Made by a program: the position numbers and the translations under genes. 64,000 bases of DNA from Acidimangrovimonas pyrenivorans (lineage in GTDB: Bacteria > Pseudomonadota > Alphaproteobacteria > Rhodobacterales > Rhodobacteraceae), in assembly GCF_042643245.1 (NCBI RefSeq), contig NZ_JBHRSK010000007.1:248001-312000 (forward strand). Direction: 5' to 3'. Positions 8,265-16,618 of the stretch are shown here, piece by piece; positions within the stretch are counted from its first letter, which is position 1, and each line of letters opens with the position of its first letter. A model generated the notes under the pieces. It saw only the letters and a program-made list of their open reading frames with translations. It was not told where the DNA came from and did no database searches.

Positions 8265-10355
8265 CTATCCCTCGTCCATGTCCGAGAACTTGCGGCCGTA
8301 CTTGATCATCTCCTCGAAGATCGCCGCCGGGGCCCAGAAGATCGGGTCCTCGCCGACATAATCCGCCAGCAGGTTGCGGATCTGCAGCATACCGCGCTGG
8401 TCGGCCGTCTGCATCGGCCCGCCGCGCCAGCGCGGGTAGCCGTAGCCGGCCAGCATCACCACGTCGATGTCGGAGGGCCGCAGCGCGATCCCCTCACCGA
8501 GGAGGCGCGCGCCCTCGTTGACCATGGCGCAGAGGCAGCGGTCGCGGATCTCGTCGTCGCCGATGGTGCGGGCGACGATGCCCTTGGCCTCGCGCTCGGC
8601 CGCGATCAGGGCCAGCACCTCGGGGTCCTCGCTGGCCGAGCCGGCGGCGTCGTAGCGGTAATAGCCGCGCCCGGACTTGCGGCCGAACCAGCCCGCCTCG
8701 CACAGCCGGTCGCCGATGGCGACATAGCGCGCCCGCGGGTCGCGGGTCCCGGCCAGCCGCTGGCGCCGGGCCCAGGAGATGTCGAGCCCGGTCATGTCGA
8801 GCACCTGGTAGGGCCCGAGCGGGAAGCCGAAGGCCCGCATCGCGGCGTCGACCTGGTAGGGCGTGGCGCCGTCCTCGAGCAGGAAATCCGCCGCCGTGCG
8901 ATAGGCGGTGAGGATGCGGTTGCCGATGAAGCCGTCGCAGACCCCGGCGCGCACCGCCACCTTGCCCAGCTGTTTCGCCAGTTCGAAGCCGGTCGCCACC
9001 ACGTCGGGCGCGGTCTGCGCACCGACCACGACCTCCAGCAGTTTCATCGCCGGCACCGGCGAGAAGAAATGCAGGCCGATCACGTCGGCCGGACGGCTGG
9101 TCACCCGCGCCAACTGGTCGATGTCGAGATAGGAGGTATTGGTCGCCAGCACCGCGCCCGGCCGCATCACCCGGTCGAGCTCGCGGAAGATGCCGGCCTT
9201 GAGCGCCTCGTCCTCGTAGACCGCCTCGATCACGAGGTCGGCCTCGGCAAGGGCGCCGACATCGAGGGCGCCGAACAGCCGCGCCCATTGGGCGTCGCGC
9301 TCCTTCTCGGTCATCTTGCCGCGGGCGATGGCCTGTTCCTCCATCACCGCGACCCGCTGCAGCCCGCCGGCCAGCGCGTCGCGGTCGCGCTCGATCAGCG
9401 TCACCCGCAGCCCGGCGCCGAGCAGGACATGGGCGATGCCGGCCCCCATCAGCCCGCCGCCGATCACCCCGGCATGGCCGACCGGGCGTGGCGTCTCCTT
9501 GGCCTCGGGGATCTTGGCCGCCCGCCGCTCGGCGAAGAAGGCATGGCGCAGGCCGGCGGATTCGGGCGAGGTGACGCAATCCTCGAAGGCGGCGCGTTCG
9601 AAGGCGAGGCCGTTGTCGAAGGGCAGGAGCAGCGCCGCCTCGACGCAATCGATGATCCGCCCCGGCGCCGGCAGCCGCGGCGCCTTCAGCCCGTCGCGGG
9701 CCGCCTTGATCGCGGCCTCGTAGGCGACCGGATCGCGCATCCCGTCGCGGCGGTCGCGGGTCGGGCGCGGGCCCTTGCCCTCGTCGGCCAGCATCACCGC
9801 CAGCGCCACCGCCTGTTCCAGCAGGTCGTCCTCGACGACGCCGTCGATCAGCCCCATCGCCATCGCCTCGGCGGCCCCGATCGGCTTGCCGGTCAGCATC
9901 AGCCGCAGCGCCTGCTCGGCGCCGATCAGCCGCGGCGTGCGCTGGGTGCCGCCGGCGCCTGGCAGGATGCCCAGCGTGACCTCGGGCAGGCCGACGCGGG
10001 CGCTTGCCAGCGCGATGCGGTAATGGGCGGCCAGCGCGACCTCGAAGCCGCCGCCCAGCGCGGTGCCGTGCAGCGCCGCGATCACCGGCTTGCTGCAGGC
10101 CTCGATCCGGTCGCAGACTTCGGGCAGCCACGGGTCCTCGGGCGGTTTGCCGAATTCGCGGATATCGGCACCGGCGGGAAAGGTGCGGCCGGCGGCGGCG
10201 ATGACCACCGCGCGCACCCGGCTGTCGGCCTCGGCCACCGCGATGGCATCGACGAGACCGCGGCGCACCGCGTGGCCCAGCGCGTTGACCGGAGGATTGT
10301 CGACACTCACCACCGCCACGCCGTCGCGAACCGTCCAGCCGACCGCCTGCGCCAT
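8265..10355 (-). CDS. Bifunctional enoyl-CoA hydratase / 3-hydroxyacyl-CoA dehydrogenase (FadB/FadJ type)
   Basis: The 696-aa cytosolic beta-oxidation enzyme has two parts. The N-terminal crotonase domain (about 1-190) carries the oxyanion loops GTALGGGFEVAL and GLPEVTLGILPGAGGTQR with the catalytic Glu. The dehydrogenase part starts near residue 295 with the NAD-binding GGGLMGAGIAHV and includes the catalytic-region motif GLHFFSPVPAMKLLEVV. Together they hydrate enoyl-CoA and oxidise 3-hydroxyacyl-CoA. No thiolase or acyl-CoA dehydrogenase is adjacent. It is transcribed alone and followed by gene-end element g. Confidence 0.93.
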   Translation of the reverse strand: MAQAVGWTVRDGVAVVSVDNPPVNALGHAVRRGLVDAIAVAEADSRVRAVVIAAAGRTFPAGADIREFGKPPEDPWLPEVCDRIEACSKPVIAALHGTALGGGFEVALAAHYRIALASARVGLPEVTLGILPGAGGTQRTPRLIGAEQALRLMLTGKPIGAAEAMAMGLIDGVVEDDLLEQAVALAVMLADEGKGPRPTRDRRDGMRDPVAYEAAIKAARDGLKAPRLPAPGRIIDCVEAALLLPFDNGLAFERAAFEDCVTSPESAGLRHAFFAERRAAKIPEAKETPRPVGHAGVIGGGLMGAGIAHVLLGAGLRVTLIERDRDALAGGLQRVAVMEEQAIARGKMTEKERDAQWARLFGALDVGALAEADLVIEAVYEDEALKAGIFRELDRVMRPGAVLATNTSYLDIDQLARVTSRPADVIGLHFFSPVPAMKLLEVVVGAQTAPDVVATGFELAKQLGKVAVRAGVCDGFIGNRILTAYRTAADFLLEDGATPYQVDAAMRAFGFPLGPYQVLDMTGLDISWARRQRLAGTRDPRARYVAIGDRLCEAGWFGRKSGRGYYRYDAAGSASEDPEVLALIAAEREAKGIVARTIGDDEIRDRCLCAMVNEGARLLGEGIALRPSDIDVVMLAGYGYPRWRGGPMQTADQRGMLQIRNLLADYVGEDPIFWAPAAIFEEMIKYGRKFSDMDEG

Positions 10356-10519
10356 CTCACGCCCCTTCCTGATACCGTCAAACCCTTGCCGGTATTAAGA
10401 AGAATCGGGCGCCGAATGGCAATCCCCGGCACCTATCCCCGGCAGCCGCGCGCCGACGGACCCGACGCTCGGGCCCGCGGCTCGGCTCCGTCGCCCCGAT
10501 CGCGCCGCCAGAGCGGCAT

Positions 10520-10708
10520 TCAGACCGGCATGTTGTCGAAGACCGCCTCGACCTCGTCCTCGTCGGCATCGGCGCCGGGCACGTCGCGCGGCGGCAGGAT
10601 GCGCGACAGGGCCGTCATCTCGTCAAGGAGCAGTTGCAGCGCCGGGCCCTCCGGCACCGCCAGATCGTCTTCGCGGCGGTCGGTTTCCGGTTTCGGTGCG
10701 CGTGTCAT
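10520..10708 (-). CDS. Small hypothetical protein
   Basis: The 62-aa acidic soluble protein has charged ends and a central hydrophobic patch (ALQLLLDEMTALSRIL). ATG 10708 is chosen because AAGGAGGAAAG immediately precedes it. It lies 40 nt downstream of the DksA-like gene in the same direction, so cotranscription is likely. No family was recognised. Confidence 0.6.
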   Translation of the reverse strand: MTRAPKPETDRREDDLAVPEGPALQLLLDEMTALSRILPPRDVPGADADEDEVEAVFDNMPV

Positions 10709-10748
10709 CTTTCCTCCTTGCCGCGCCGGGGCGCGGCGGATTTCGCCC

Positions 10749-11066
10749 TCACGGGGCGCAGTTCTTGCAAAACGGGGTATAGGGCAGCACGTCGAGACGC
10801 TCTTCGCCGATCTCGCTGCCGCAGGTGACGCAATAGCCGTACTCACCTTCCTCGATGCGCTGCAGCGCGGCCTCGATCATCCGGATCTCGGCCTTGGCGG
10901 CATGGCCCATGCCCTCGAGCACCTCTTCCTCCTCGCGCTCGGTCGCAAGCTCCTCCCAGTCCTTCGACTGGTGCGAGTCGAGCTCGCTGTCGATGGTTTC
11001 CATCCGCGCCTTGAGGTCGGCCAGCCGGGCTTCCATCTGCGCTTTTCTGACTTCGATCGGCGTCAT
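10749..11066 (-). CDS. DksA/TraR-type C4 zinc-finger protein
   Basis: The 105-aa protein has a long N-terminal helical hairpin (residues 5-70) and a C-terminal C4 zinc finger (Cys79, Cys82, Cys100, Cys103). This is the plan of DksA/TraR proteins, which enter the RNA polymerase secondary channel and modulate promoter use. It is shorter than E. coli DksA (151 aa), and the hairpin tip lacks an obvious DksA DxxDxA motif, so it may be a relative with a different role. GGGAGG precedes the ATG. A candidate Fnr-type box lies upstream. Confidence 0.85.
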   Translation of the reverse strand: MTPIEVRKAQMEARLADLKARMETIDSELDSHQSKDWEELATEREEEEVLEGMGHAAKAEIRMIEAALQRIEEGEYGYCVTCGSEIGEERLDVLPYTPFCKNCAP

Positions 11067-11088
11067 CTCTGCCTCCCAAGACTAAGCC

Positions 11089-11130
11089 ATCCTAGGCCTG
11101 CCGGGCATGCGCATCCTTGACGCAGGTCAA
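11089..11130 (-). promoter_or_regulatory. Candidate Fnr/Crp-family box and promoter of the DksA-like gene
   Basis: The perfect inverted repeat TTGAC-GCAG-GTCAA (11117-11130) fits the FnrL/Dnr pattern (TTGAT/C-N4-G/ATCAA). On the minus strand a TAGGAT -10-like hexamer lies at 11089-11094. This places the box centre about 41.5 bp upstream of the expected start site, the classic class II activator position. Confidence 0.55.
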
Positions 11131-11444
11131 CCGCCCGCGCCTGCCGGCAATTGCGGCATTCCGGCCAGGGCTTCGGCAGAGTCCCGCAAATGAAGCATTC
11201 ATAACTTGATATATCATGATTCTTGTCACTATCTTGCGAGTATCCGTGAACCGAGGTGACCCGCCGGGGGAGGTATCGGCCACCTTGCCAACGGACCAGC
11301 GGTGCGCCAACGACGCGAACAAGGCGGCGCACAATCTGAAAAACGCTGCGCGACGGGCCACTTGGCGGTGGCCGGCCCGGTCGGTTCGTGCCATAGGCAC
11401 GGCCGCCGACCGGGACGGAAGACAGGGAGAGAGGGATCAGGGAG
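11131..11444 (+). promoter_or_regulatory. Upstream region and long leader of the sulfur operon
   Basis: There is no gene in this stretch. An AT-rich island at 11190-11235 contains the 10-bp palindrome TGATATATCA (11207-11216). A possible -35 TTGATA (11206-11211) lies 18 bp from TATCTT (11230-11235), which would leave a leader of about 200 nt. A repressor site overlapping -35 is plausible but unproven. Confidence 0.35.
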
Positions 11445-11873
11445 ATGATCGAACAGGATTGGGTCTGGGGCTTCATCGGGGGGCTGCTGATCGGCAGCGC
11501 CGCCGCGCTATACCTGCTGGTGAACGGCCGGATCATGGGCGCCTCGGGCATCGTCGGCGGCCTCATCGACCGCTCCGGCTGGCAGACCGCGCCCGAGCGG
11601 CTGGCCTTCATCGCCGGGCTGGTGGCGATCCCGCCGCTGCTGGTGCCGCTCTACCGCGTGGTCGACACCCATATCACGCCGAACATGGCCGCCGTGGTCG
11701 CCGCCGGGCTGCTGGTCGGCATCGGCACCAGGCTGGCCAATGGCTGCACCTCGGGCCACGGCGTCTGCGGCATCTCGCGGCTGTCGATGCGCGGCATCAT
11801 CGCGACGACCTTCTACATCCTCGGCGGCGGGCTCTCGATCATCCTGTTCCGGCATATCCTGGGGGTGATCTGA
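11445..11873 (+). CDS. YeeE/YedE-family sulfur transporter subunit, first half
   Basis: The 142-aa protein has about four membrane helices and the family motif GIGTRLANGCTSGHGVCGISRLSMRG, which carries the conserved Cys residues of YeeE/YedE (TsuA-like) proteins. Members import thiosulfate or related sulfur species. This is the N-terminal half of the classical protein; the partner half follows with its start overlapping this stop by one base (TGATG). Confidence 0.88.
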   Translation: MIEQDWVWGFIGGLLIGSAAALYLLVNGRIMGASGIVGGLIDRSGWQTAPERLAFIAGLVAIPPLLVPLYRVVDTHITPNMAAVVAAGLLVGIGTRLANGCTSGHGVCGISRLSMRGIIATTFYILGGGLSIILFRHILGVI

Positions 11874-12307
11874 TGCATCGCAACCTCTACGCCTTCATCG
11901 CCGGCGGCCTGTTCGGCGCCGGACTCCTGGTCTCGGGCATGGTCGACACCACCAAGGTCCAGGGCTGGCTCGACGTCTTCGGCGCCTGGGACCCGACGCT
12001 CGCCTTCGTCATGGGCGGGGCGATCATCCCGATGGCGATCGCCTGGCGGGTCGCCGCCCGCCGCGCCAAATCCGTGCTGGGCACGCCGATGCCGCAGCCC
12101 GCACCGCCCAGGATCGACCGCAACCTGGTCCTCGGCTCGCTGCTCTTCGGCGCCGGCTGGGGCCTGGCCGGGCTCTGCCCCGGCCCGTCGCTCGCCGCGC
12201 TCAGCTTCGGCGGCCTCGGCGGGGTGGTCTTTCTCATCGCCATGGCAGCGGGTATGATGATGGCTCCCGGCCTGCGCGCCCGGCTCGACCGACTCGTTCC
12301 AGCATGA
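11873..12307 (+). CDS. YeeE/YedE-family sulfur transporter subunit, second half
   Basis: The 144-aa protein has about four helices and the matching half motif LFGAGWGLAGLCPGPSLAAL with its conserved Cys. With the preceding protein it should form one pseudo-twofold transporter in the inner membrane. It is translationally coupled to that gene (one-base overlap) and is followed at once by a TIGR01244 gene, an arrangement common in sulfide/persulfide-response operons. Confidence 0.88.
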   Translation: MHRNLYAFIAGGLFGAGLLVSGMVDTTKVQGWLDVFGAWDPTLAFVMGGAIIPMAIAWRVAARRAKSVLGTPMPQPAPPRIDRNLVLGSLLFGAGWGLAGLCPGPSLAALSFGGLGGVVFLIAMAAGMMMAPGLRARLDRLVPA

Positions 12308-12315
12308 GGAGCAGC

Positions 12316-12747
12316 ATGGAAATCCGCCAGATCAGCCACGACTACGCCGTCTCGCCCCAGATCGCGCCCGAGGACGCCGCCCGGATCAGGGAGGCGGGCT
12401 TCACCACCGTGATCTGCAACCGGCCCGATGGCGAGAACCCGCCCGAGAAACAGGCCGCCGCGATCCGTGCCGCGGTCGAGGCGGCCGGGATGACCTTCGT
12501 CGACAACCCCGTCGTCGGCGGGGCGCTGACGATGGAGAATGTCGAGGCCCAGGGCAAGGCGCTGCGCCAGTCCGAGGGTCCGGTGCTGGCCTATTGCGCC
12601 TCCGGCAACCGCTCGTCGATCGTCTGGGCCCTGGACAAGGCGGGCGAGCTGCCGACCGACGACATCGTCGCCGCCCCGGCGCGCTACGGCTACAACATGG
12701 AGATCTGGCGCGACCAGATCGAGGCGCTGGCCGCCCGCAAGGGCTGA
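12316..12747 (+). CDS. TIGR01244-family phosphatase/sulfurtransferase-like protein (Blh-type)
   Basis: The 143-aa protein has the family N-terminus (RQISHDYAVSPQI) and an active-site loop YCASGNRSS in which Cys and Arg are spaced as in rhodanese/tyrosine-phosphatase folds. The family often occurs, alone or fused to ETHE1-like domains, in sulfur-oxidation operons, which fits the two YeeE genes upstream. ATG 12316 is chosen because AGGAG lies 5 nt upstream. An in-frame ATG at 12304 overlaps the previous stop and would add four residues. Confidence 0.82.
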   Translation: MEIRQISHDYAVSPQIAPEDAARIREAGFTTVICNRPDGENPPEKQAAAIRAAVEAAGMTFVDNPVVGGALTMENVEAQGKALRQSEGPVLAYCASGNRSSIVWALDKAGELPTDDIVAAPARYGYNMEIWRDQIEALAARKG

Positions 12748-12751
12748 GCCG

Positions 12752-12787
12752 CCGCCAAGGCCGGGGGCGCCGCCAAGGCCGGGGGCG
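12752..12787 (+). repeat. Tandem 18-bp direct repeat
   Basis: CCGCCAAGGCCGGGGGCG occurs twice head to tail (12752-12769 and 12770-12787), just after the TIGR01244 gene. The second unit contributes the stem of gene-end element c, suggesting that element grew by a local duplication. Confidence 0.8.
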
Positions 12788-12860
12788 CTGCCCCGTCGCC
12801 ATTGTCGCTCGGACCAATGGCGCCCCAACGGCGACCCCCGGGATATTTATGAGCAGAAAG
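12781..12860 (+). repeat. Gene-end element, copy c (long form)
   Basis: It follows the TIGR01244 gene in sense. GGGGGCGCTGCCCC (12781-12794) comes first, then a CGCCATTG/CAATGGCG hairpin (12797-12822), then CCCCCGG and the core GGATATTTATGAGCAGAAAG (12841-12860). The hairpin loop keeps the same GTCC-rich motif as copy b. Confidence 0.75.
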
Positions 12861-12911
12861 AACGCAAAGCGCGCCTGCGTTGCTTCCGAGCATTGAATAT
12901 CCCCGCCGCCT

Positions 12912-15599
12912 TCACGCCGCCTGTGCCAGTTCGCGCGGGAAGCTGACCCGGAAGGCGCCGCCGCCCTGGCCCGGCAGATAGGCGATCGAGCCGCCCAGCT
13001 TGGACATGATCTCGCGGCAGATGGCGAGGCCGAGCCCGGCGCCGCCGGCACGGCTCTGGTCGCTCAGCCGGGCGAATTTCTCGAAGATGATGGCCTGGTC
13101 GGGCTTGGCGATGCCGGCGCCGTTGTCGATGAAGTCGACGTCGACCCGGTCGCCGTGCCTGCGCACCGCGATGCGCAGTTTCGGCGCCGGCGCGTCGCAA
13201 TACTTGCGGGCGTTGCTGACCAGGTTGATGAAGACCTGCGCCAGCCGGTCGGCATCGGTGGTCACCGCGACGGCCTCGGCGGTCCGGTCGCGCTCGATGA
13301 CCCAGTCGCGCCGCGCCCCGGCGATGCCCGCCGCCGCCAGCGCCCGGTCGATCAGCTCGCGCAGGTTGGCCGGGCCGGTATTCAGCGTCACCTGGCCGTT
13401 TTCGAGCACGCTGAGATCGAGCAGGTCGTCGAGCAGCCGGGTCAGCCGGATCGCCTCGTCATGGATGATGCCGCCGTATTTCTCGCGCAGCTCGGCCGGC
13501 ATGTCGCCTTCCATCAGGATCTCGGAGAAGGCCCGGATCGAGGTCATCGGCGTGCGCAGTTCGTGGCTGATCTGGCTCAGGAAGGCGTCCTTCTGGACCG
13601 AGAGCTGGGTCAGCTTGTCATTGGCCTCGCGCAGGGCGCGGGCGGTGCGGGCCAGTTCCTCGGACTTGGCCTCGAGCTGGCTGGAATATTCCATGATCTG
13701 CGCCGTCTCGTTGGCCACCGCCATCAGGTCCTCGACCGAGACCGCGGCGCCGCCGACGATCTGGGCCACCATCGCATGCGCCGTCGCCGCGCCGACCGAT
13801 CCCGACAGCCGGCGCTCCAGCCGCTCGATGAATTCCGGCGTCGTGTCGGGCAGGAAACCCGCCTTGCCCTGGGTCCGCGCCTCGGCCAGGAACATCGCCT
13901 GCGCCGCCTCGCCGCCCATGATCCGCTGCGCCATGACCAGCAGGTCCTCGGCCTCGGCCAGCCCGCGGGCCCAGCCGCGGGCGCCGCCGCCCTGCTCGAA
14001 GGCGTTGACGAACTGCGCCCCCTGCAGCCGCTCGACCGGGGCCGGGAAGGTCAGCAGCGAGCCGATGCAGAAGGCGAGCGTATTGGCGCTGAGCGACCAG
14101 ACCAGCGCGTGCAGCAGCGGGTCCATGCCGGTGATGCCGAACAGGGCATGGGGCCGCAGCCAGCCGATGCCGAACGGGCCCTGCGTCATCAGCTCGGGCG
14201 ACAGCAGGCCATGGGTGCCGAAGCTGGGCAGGAACAGGGTGTAGAGCCAGACCGCGAAGCCCGCGCACATGCCCGCCGCCGCGCCCACCCGCGCCGCGCC
14301 GCGCCAGTAGATCGCCCCCAGCATCGCCGGCAGCACCTGGGCGGCGCCGACGAAGCTGATCAACCCGATCGCCGCCAGCGCCTCGCCGCCGCCGGTAAAG
14401 CGGTAATAGGCATAGCCCAGCGCCAGTACCCCGGCGATCGACAGCCGCCGCGCCAGCAGCACCAGCGCCCGGACGTCGCCCGACTGGGTCGCGCCCGGCG
14501 CCCGCAGCGACAGCCACAGCGGCATGACGATATGGTTCGACACCATCGTCGCCAGCGCGATCGCCGCCACGATCACCATCGCCGTGGCCGAGGAAAAGCC
14601 GCCGAGGAAGGCCAGCATCGCCAGCCAGCCACGGTCGAAGGACAAGGGCAGCGTCAGCACGAACAGGTCCGGGTTCGACCCCGCCGGCAGCAGGTCGAGC
14701 CCGACGACGGCGATCGGCACCACGAACAGGCTCATCGCGAAGAGGTAGAGCGGGAAGGCCCAGGAGGCGGTGGCGAGGTGGCGCTCGTCGGAATTCTCGA
14801 CCACCAGCACCTGGAACATCCGCGGCAGGGTGATGACGGCGGCGCCAGCGAGGAAGGTCAGCCCGGCCCAGCGCCCGGGCCGCAGGTCCCAATGGGCCAG
14901 CGGCGAGGCCTGGATCCGGGCGACGATGTCGGCCGGCCCGTCGGCGATGCCCCAGACGACGAAGATGCCGACCGTCAGCAGCGCCACCAGCTTGACGATC
15001 GCCTCGACCGCGATCGCGGTGACGACGCCCTGGTGCTGCTCGTTGGCGTCGAGGTTGCGGGTGCCGAAGAACACGGTGAATATCGCCAGCCCCGCCGCCA
15101 CCCAGAGCGCGGTGACGTCGCGGCCGGGCACCGCCCAGCCCTCCGGCGCCGCGGTGGCGAAGGCGCCGAAGCTCAGCGTCACCGATTGCAGCTGCAGCGC
15201 GATATAGGGGGTGGCGGCGACCACCGCGATCACGGTGACGACGACGCCGAGCAGGTTCGACTTGCCGTAGCGCGACGAGATCAGGTCGGCGATCGAGGTG
15301 ATGCGCTGGGTCTTGCCGATCCGCACCAGCTTGCGCAGCAGCCCCCACCAGCCGATGAAGACGATGGTCGGGCCAAGGTAGATGGTGGCGAATTCCAGCC
15401 CCGAGCGCGCGGCGTAGCCGACCGCGCCGTAGAAGGTCCACGCGGTGCAGTAGATCGACAGCGACAGGGTGTAGACCGCCGGCGAGCGCAGCCAGCCGAT
15501 GCCGCCCGCCGCCGCCCGCCGCTCGACCGCGAAGGCGACGAGGAACAGGAAAATGACATAGGCCAGGCAGGTCAGGACCAGCAGGTTGAAGGGGATCAT
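12912..15599 (-). CDS. SSF-domain sensor histidine kinase
   Basis: The 895-aa inner-membrane protein has about 13 helices of the sodium:solute symporter fold (residues 1-520), as in CbrA/CrbS-type sensors. A linker follows, then a HisKA box FLSQISHELRTP (phospho-acceptor His near 680) and an HATPase domain with the motifs NLVSNARKY, DNGAGI and GAGLGLAI. It should sense a transported or bound metabolite and phosphorylate the response regulator encoded just upstream in the same operon. Its ATG overlaps the stop of the membrane-protein gene by 4 nt, so the three genes are translationally coupled. Confidence 0.92.
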   Translation of the reverse strand: MIPFNLLVLTCLAYVIFLFLVAFAVERRAAAGGIGWLRSPAVYTLSLSIYCTAWTFYGAVGYAARSGLEFATIYLGPTIVFIGWWGLLRKLVRIGKTQRITSIADLISSRYGKSNLLGVVVTVIAVVAATPYIALQLQSVTLSFGAFATAAPEGWAVPGRDVTALWVAAGLAIFTVFFGTRNLDANEQHQGVVTAIAVEAIVKLVALLTVGIFVVWGIADGPADIVARIQASPLAHWDLRPGRWAGLTFLAGAAVITLPRMFQVLVVENSDERHLATASWAFPLYLFAMSLFVVPIAVVGLDLLPAGSNPDLFVLTLPLSFDRGWLAMLAFLGGFSSATAMVIVAAIALATMVSNHIVMPLWLSLRAPGATQSGDVRALVLLARRLSIAGVLALGYAYYRFTGGGEALAAIGLISFVGAAQVLPAMLGAIYWRGAARVGAAAGMCAGFAVWLYTLFLPSFGTHGLLSPELMTQGPFGIGWLRPHALFGITGMDPLLHALVWSLSANTLAFCIGSLLTFPAPVERLQGAQFVNAFEQGGGARGWARGLAEAEDLLVMAQRIMGGEAAQAMFLAEARTQGKAGFLPDTTPEFIERLERRLSGSVGAATAHAMVAQIVGGAAVSVEDLMAVANETAQIMEYSSQLEAKSEELARTARALREANDKLTQLSVQKDAFLSQISHELRTPMTSIRAFSEILMEGDMPAELREKYGGIIHDEAIRLTRLLDDLLDLSVLENGQVTLNTGPANLRELIDRALAAAGIAGARRDWVIERDRTAEAVAVTTDADRLAQVFINLVSNARKYCDAPAPKLRIAVRRHGDRVDVDFIDNGAGIAKPDQAIIFEKFARLSDQSRAGGAGLGLAICREIMSKLGGSIAYLPGQGGGAFRVSFPRELAQAA

Positions 15600-15988
15600 C
15601 CGCGCGGCTCCTGCCCCGCCCCCGGATTGGAAAGGCCCGGATCGGAAGGGCCAGGATCGGAAAGGCCCGGTTCGGCCAGGGTCGGCGGCGGCCCGGCAAC
15701 GGGGCCGGCGGCGGGCCCGGTCTCGGGCAGCCCGGCGCCCTCGGCCTCGGGCGCCAGCGCCCGCGCCATCGGCACCGCGGCCAGGATCAGCCCGGCCCAG
15801 GCGATGAACAGGTAGATACCGTCATGCGCGGTCGAGCGCGGCGCCTCTCCCGGCTGCGGCGCCCACAGGATCGGCAGCAGGAACAGGCAGGCGCCGAGGA
15901 TCGGCAACAGCCGCGCCGCGTCCATCAGCCGCCGCCGGCGATAGCTCTGCCGGGCCAGGAAAAGCGGCTGGCGTGGTGCCTCCTTCAC
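15596..15988 (-). CDS. Small membrane protein linking response regulator and kinase genes
   Basis: The 130-aa protein has two predicted membrane helices (about 23-43 and 58-78) and a Pro/Gly/Ala-rich C-terminal tail with a short repeat (PGLSDPGPSDPGLSNPG) encoded by a near-perfect DNA repeat at 15613-15678. The start is GTG at 15988, overlapping the response-regulator stop (GTGA). The end overlaps the kinase start by 4 nt. The tight coupling suggests a role in signalling or assembly with the SSF kinase. No family name is offered. Confidence 0.7.
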   Translation of the reverse strand: MKEAPRQPLFLARQSYRRRRLMDAARLLPILGACLFLLPILWAPQPGEAPRSTAHDGIYLFIAWAGLILAAVPMARALAPEAEGAGLPETGPAAGPVAGPPPTLAEPGLSDPGPSDPGLSNPGAGQEPRG

Positions 15989-16353
15989 AGCCCCACCAGA
16001 TCGCGCATCGAGGCGAGGATCTCGGTATTGGCGAAGGGCTTGGTCATGAAGCGGCTGGCGCCGTAGCGTTCGGCCAGCTCGCGGTCCCGTTCCTGGCCCT
16101 TCGCGGTCAGCATCAGCACCGGCAGCTTCTCGTAGGCCGGATCGGCGCGCAGCTCCTGCAGCACCTCGAAGCCCGAGCGCCCGGGCAGCATCACGTCCAG
16201 CACCACGACATCGGGCGCCGCCGCGCGCAGCACCGCCATCGCATCCTCGCCGCTATCATGGGTCGTCACCTGCCAGCCATCCCGCGTCAGGATGAAGCGG
16301 ATCGCCTCGATGATATTCGGCTCGTCCTCGATCAGAAGGACATGCTTGTCCAT
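15985..16353 (-). CDS. Single-domain response regulator
   Basis: The 122-aa CheY-like receiver has the acidic pocket Asp10-Glu11, phospho-acceptor Asp53 (VVVLDVMLPG), Thr84 in LMLTAKG and Lys105 in FMTKPFA. It has no output domain, so it must act by protein contacts or as a phosphate relay. It is the first gene of the three-gene overlapping operon and the probable partner of the SSF histidine kinase. Confidence 0.9.
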   Translation of the reverse strand: MDKHVLLIEDEPNIIEAIRFILTRDGWQVTTHDSGEDAMAVLRAAAPDVVVLDVMLPGRSGFEVLQELRADPAYEKLPVLMLTAKGQERDRELAERYGASRFMTKPFANTEILASMRDLVGL

Positions 16354-16557
16354 CCGATGCGTCCCCCCTGTCATTCCCGGCGCAGGCGCCGGCCTCCTGC
16401 CGTGACTATCACGCCAAAGCCGCCGGCTGTCAAAATCCCCGGCGCCGCAGCGCGATGGCGGGGGGAGTTCAGGCCGCCCCGCCCGGCGCAGTTCCCGCGC
16501 GATCTCCGAGCCAAGCTCGCTCCGCCCCCTCAAGCACCACCGGAGGGCCAGCCCCCC

Positions 16558-16607
16558 CTTCTTCTTTGCCCCAATACTCCCGCCGGAGGCGCCCCGCCCC
16601 CTCGCCC
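16558..16607 (-). repeat. Gene-end element, copy f (variant core)
   Basis: It lies 11 nt after the stop of the PccR-type gene, in sense on the minus strand. A GC-rich segment is followed by CGGCGGGAGTATT and then GGGGCAAAGAAGAAG. It matches copy g at 8191. Confidence 0.55.
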
Positions 16608-16618
16608 CCGTGCCGGCC

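Noticed and set aside
15613..15678. Repeat at 15613-15678 as a mobile or regulatory repeat
   Set aside because: It codes in frame for the PGLSDPG tail of the membrane protein, so a coding repeat explains it.
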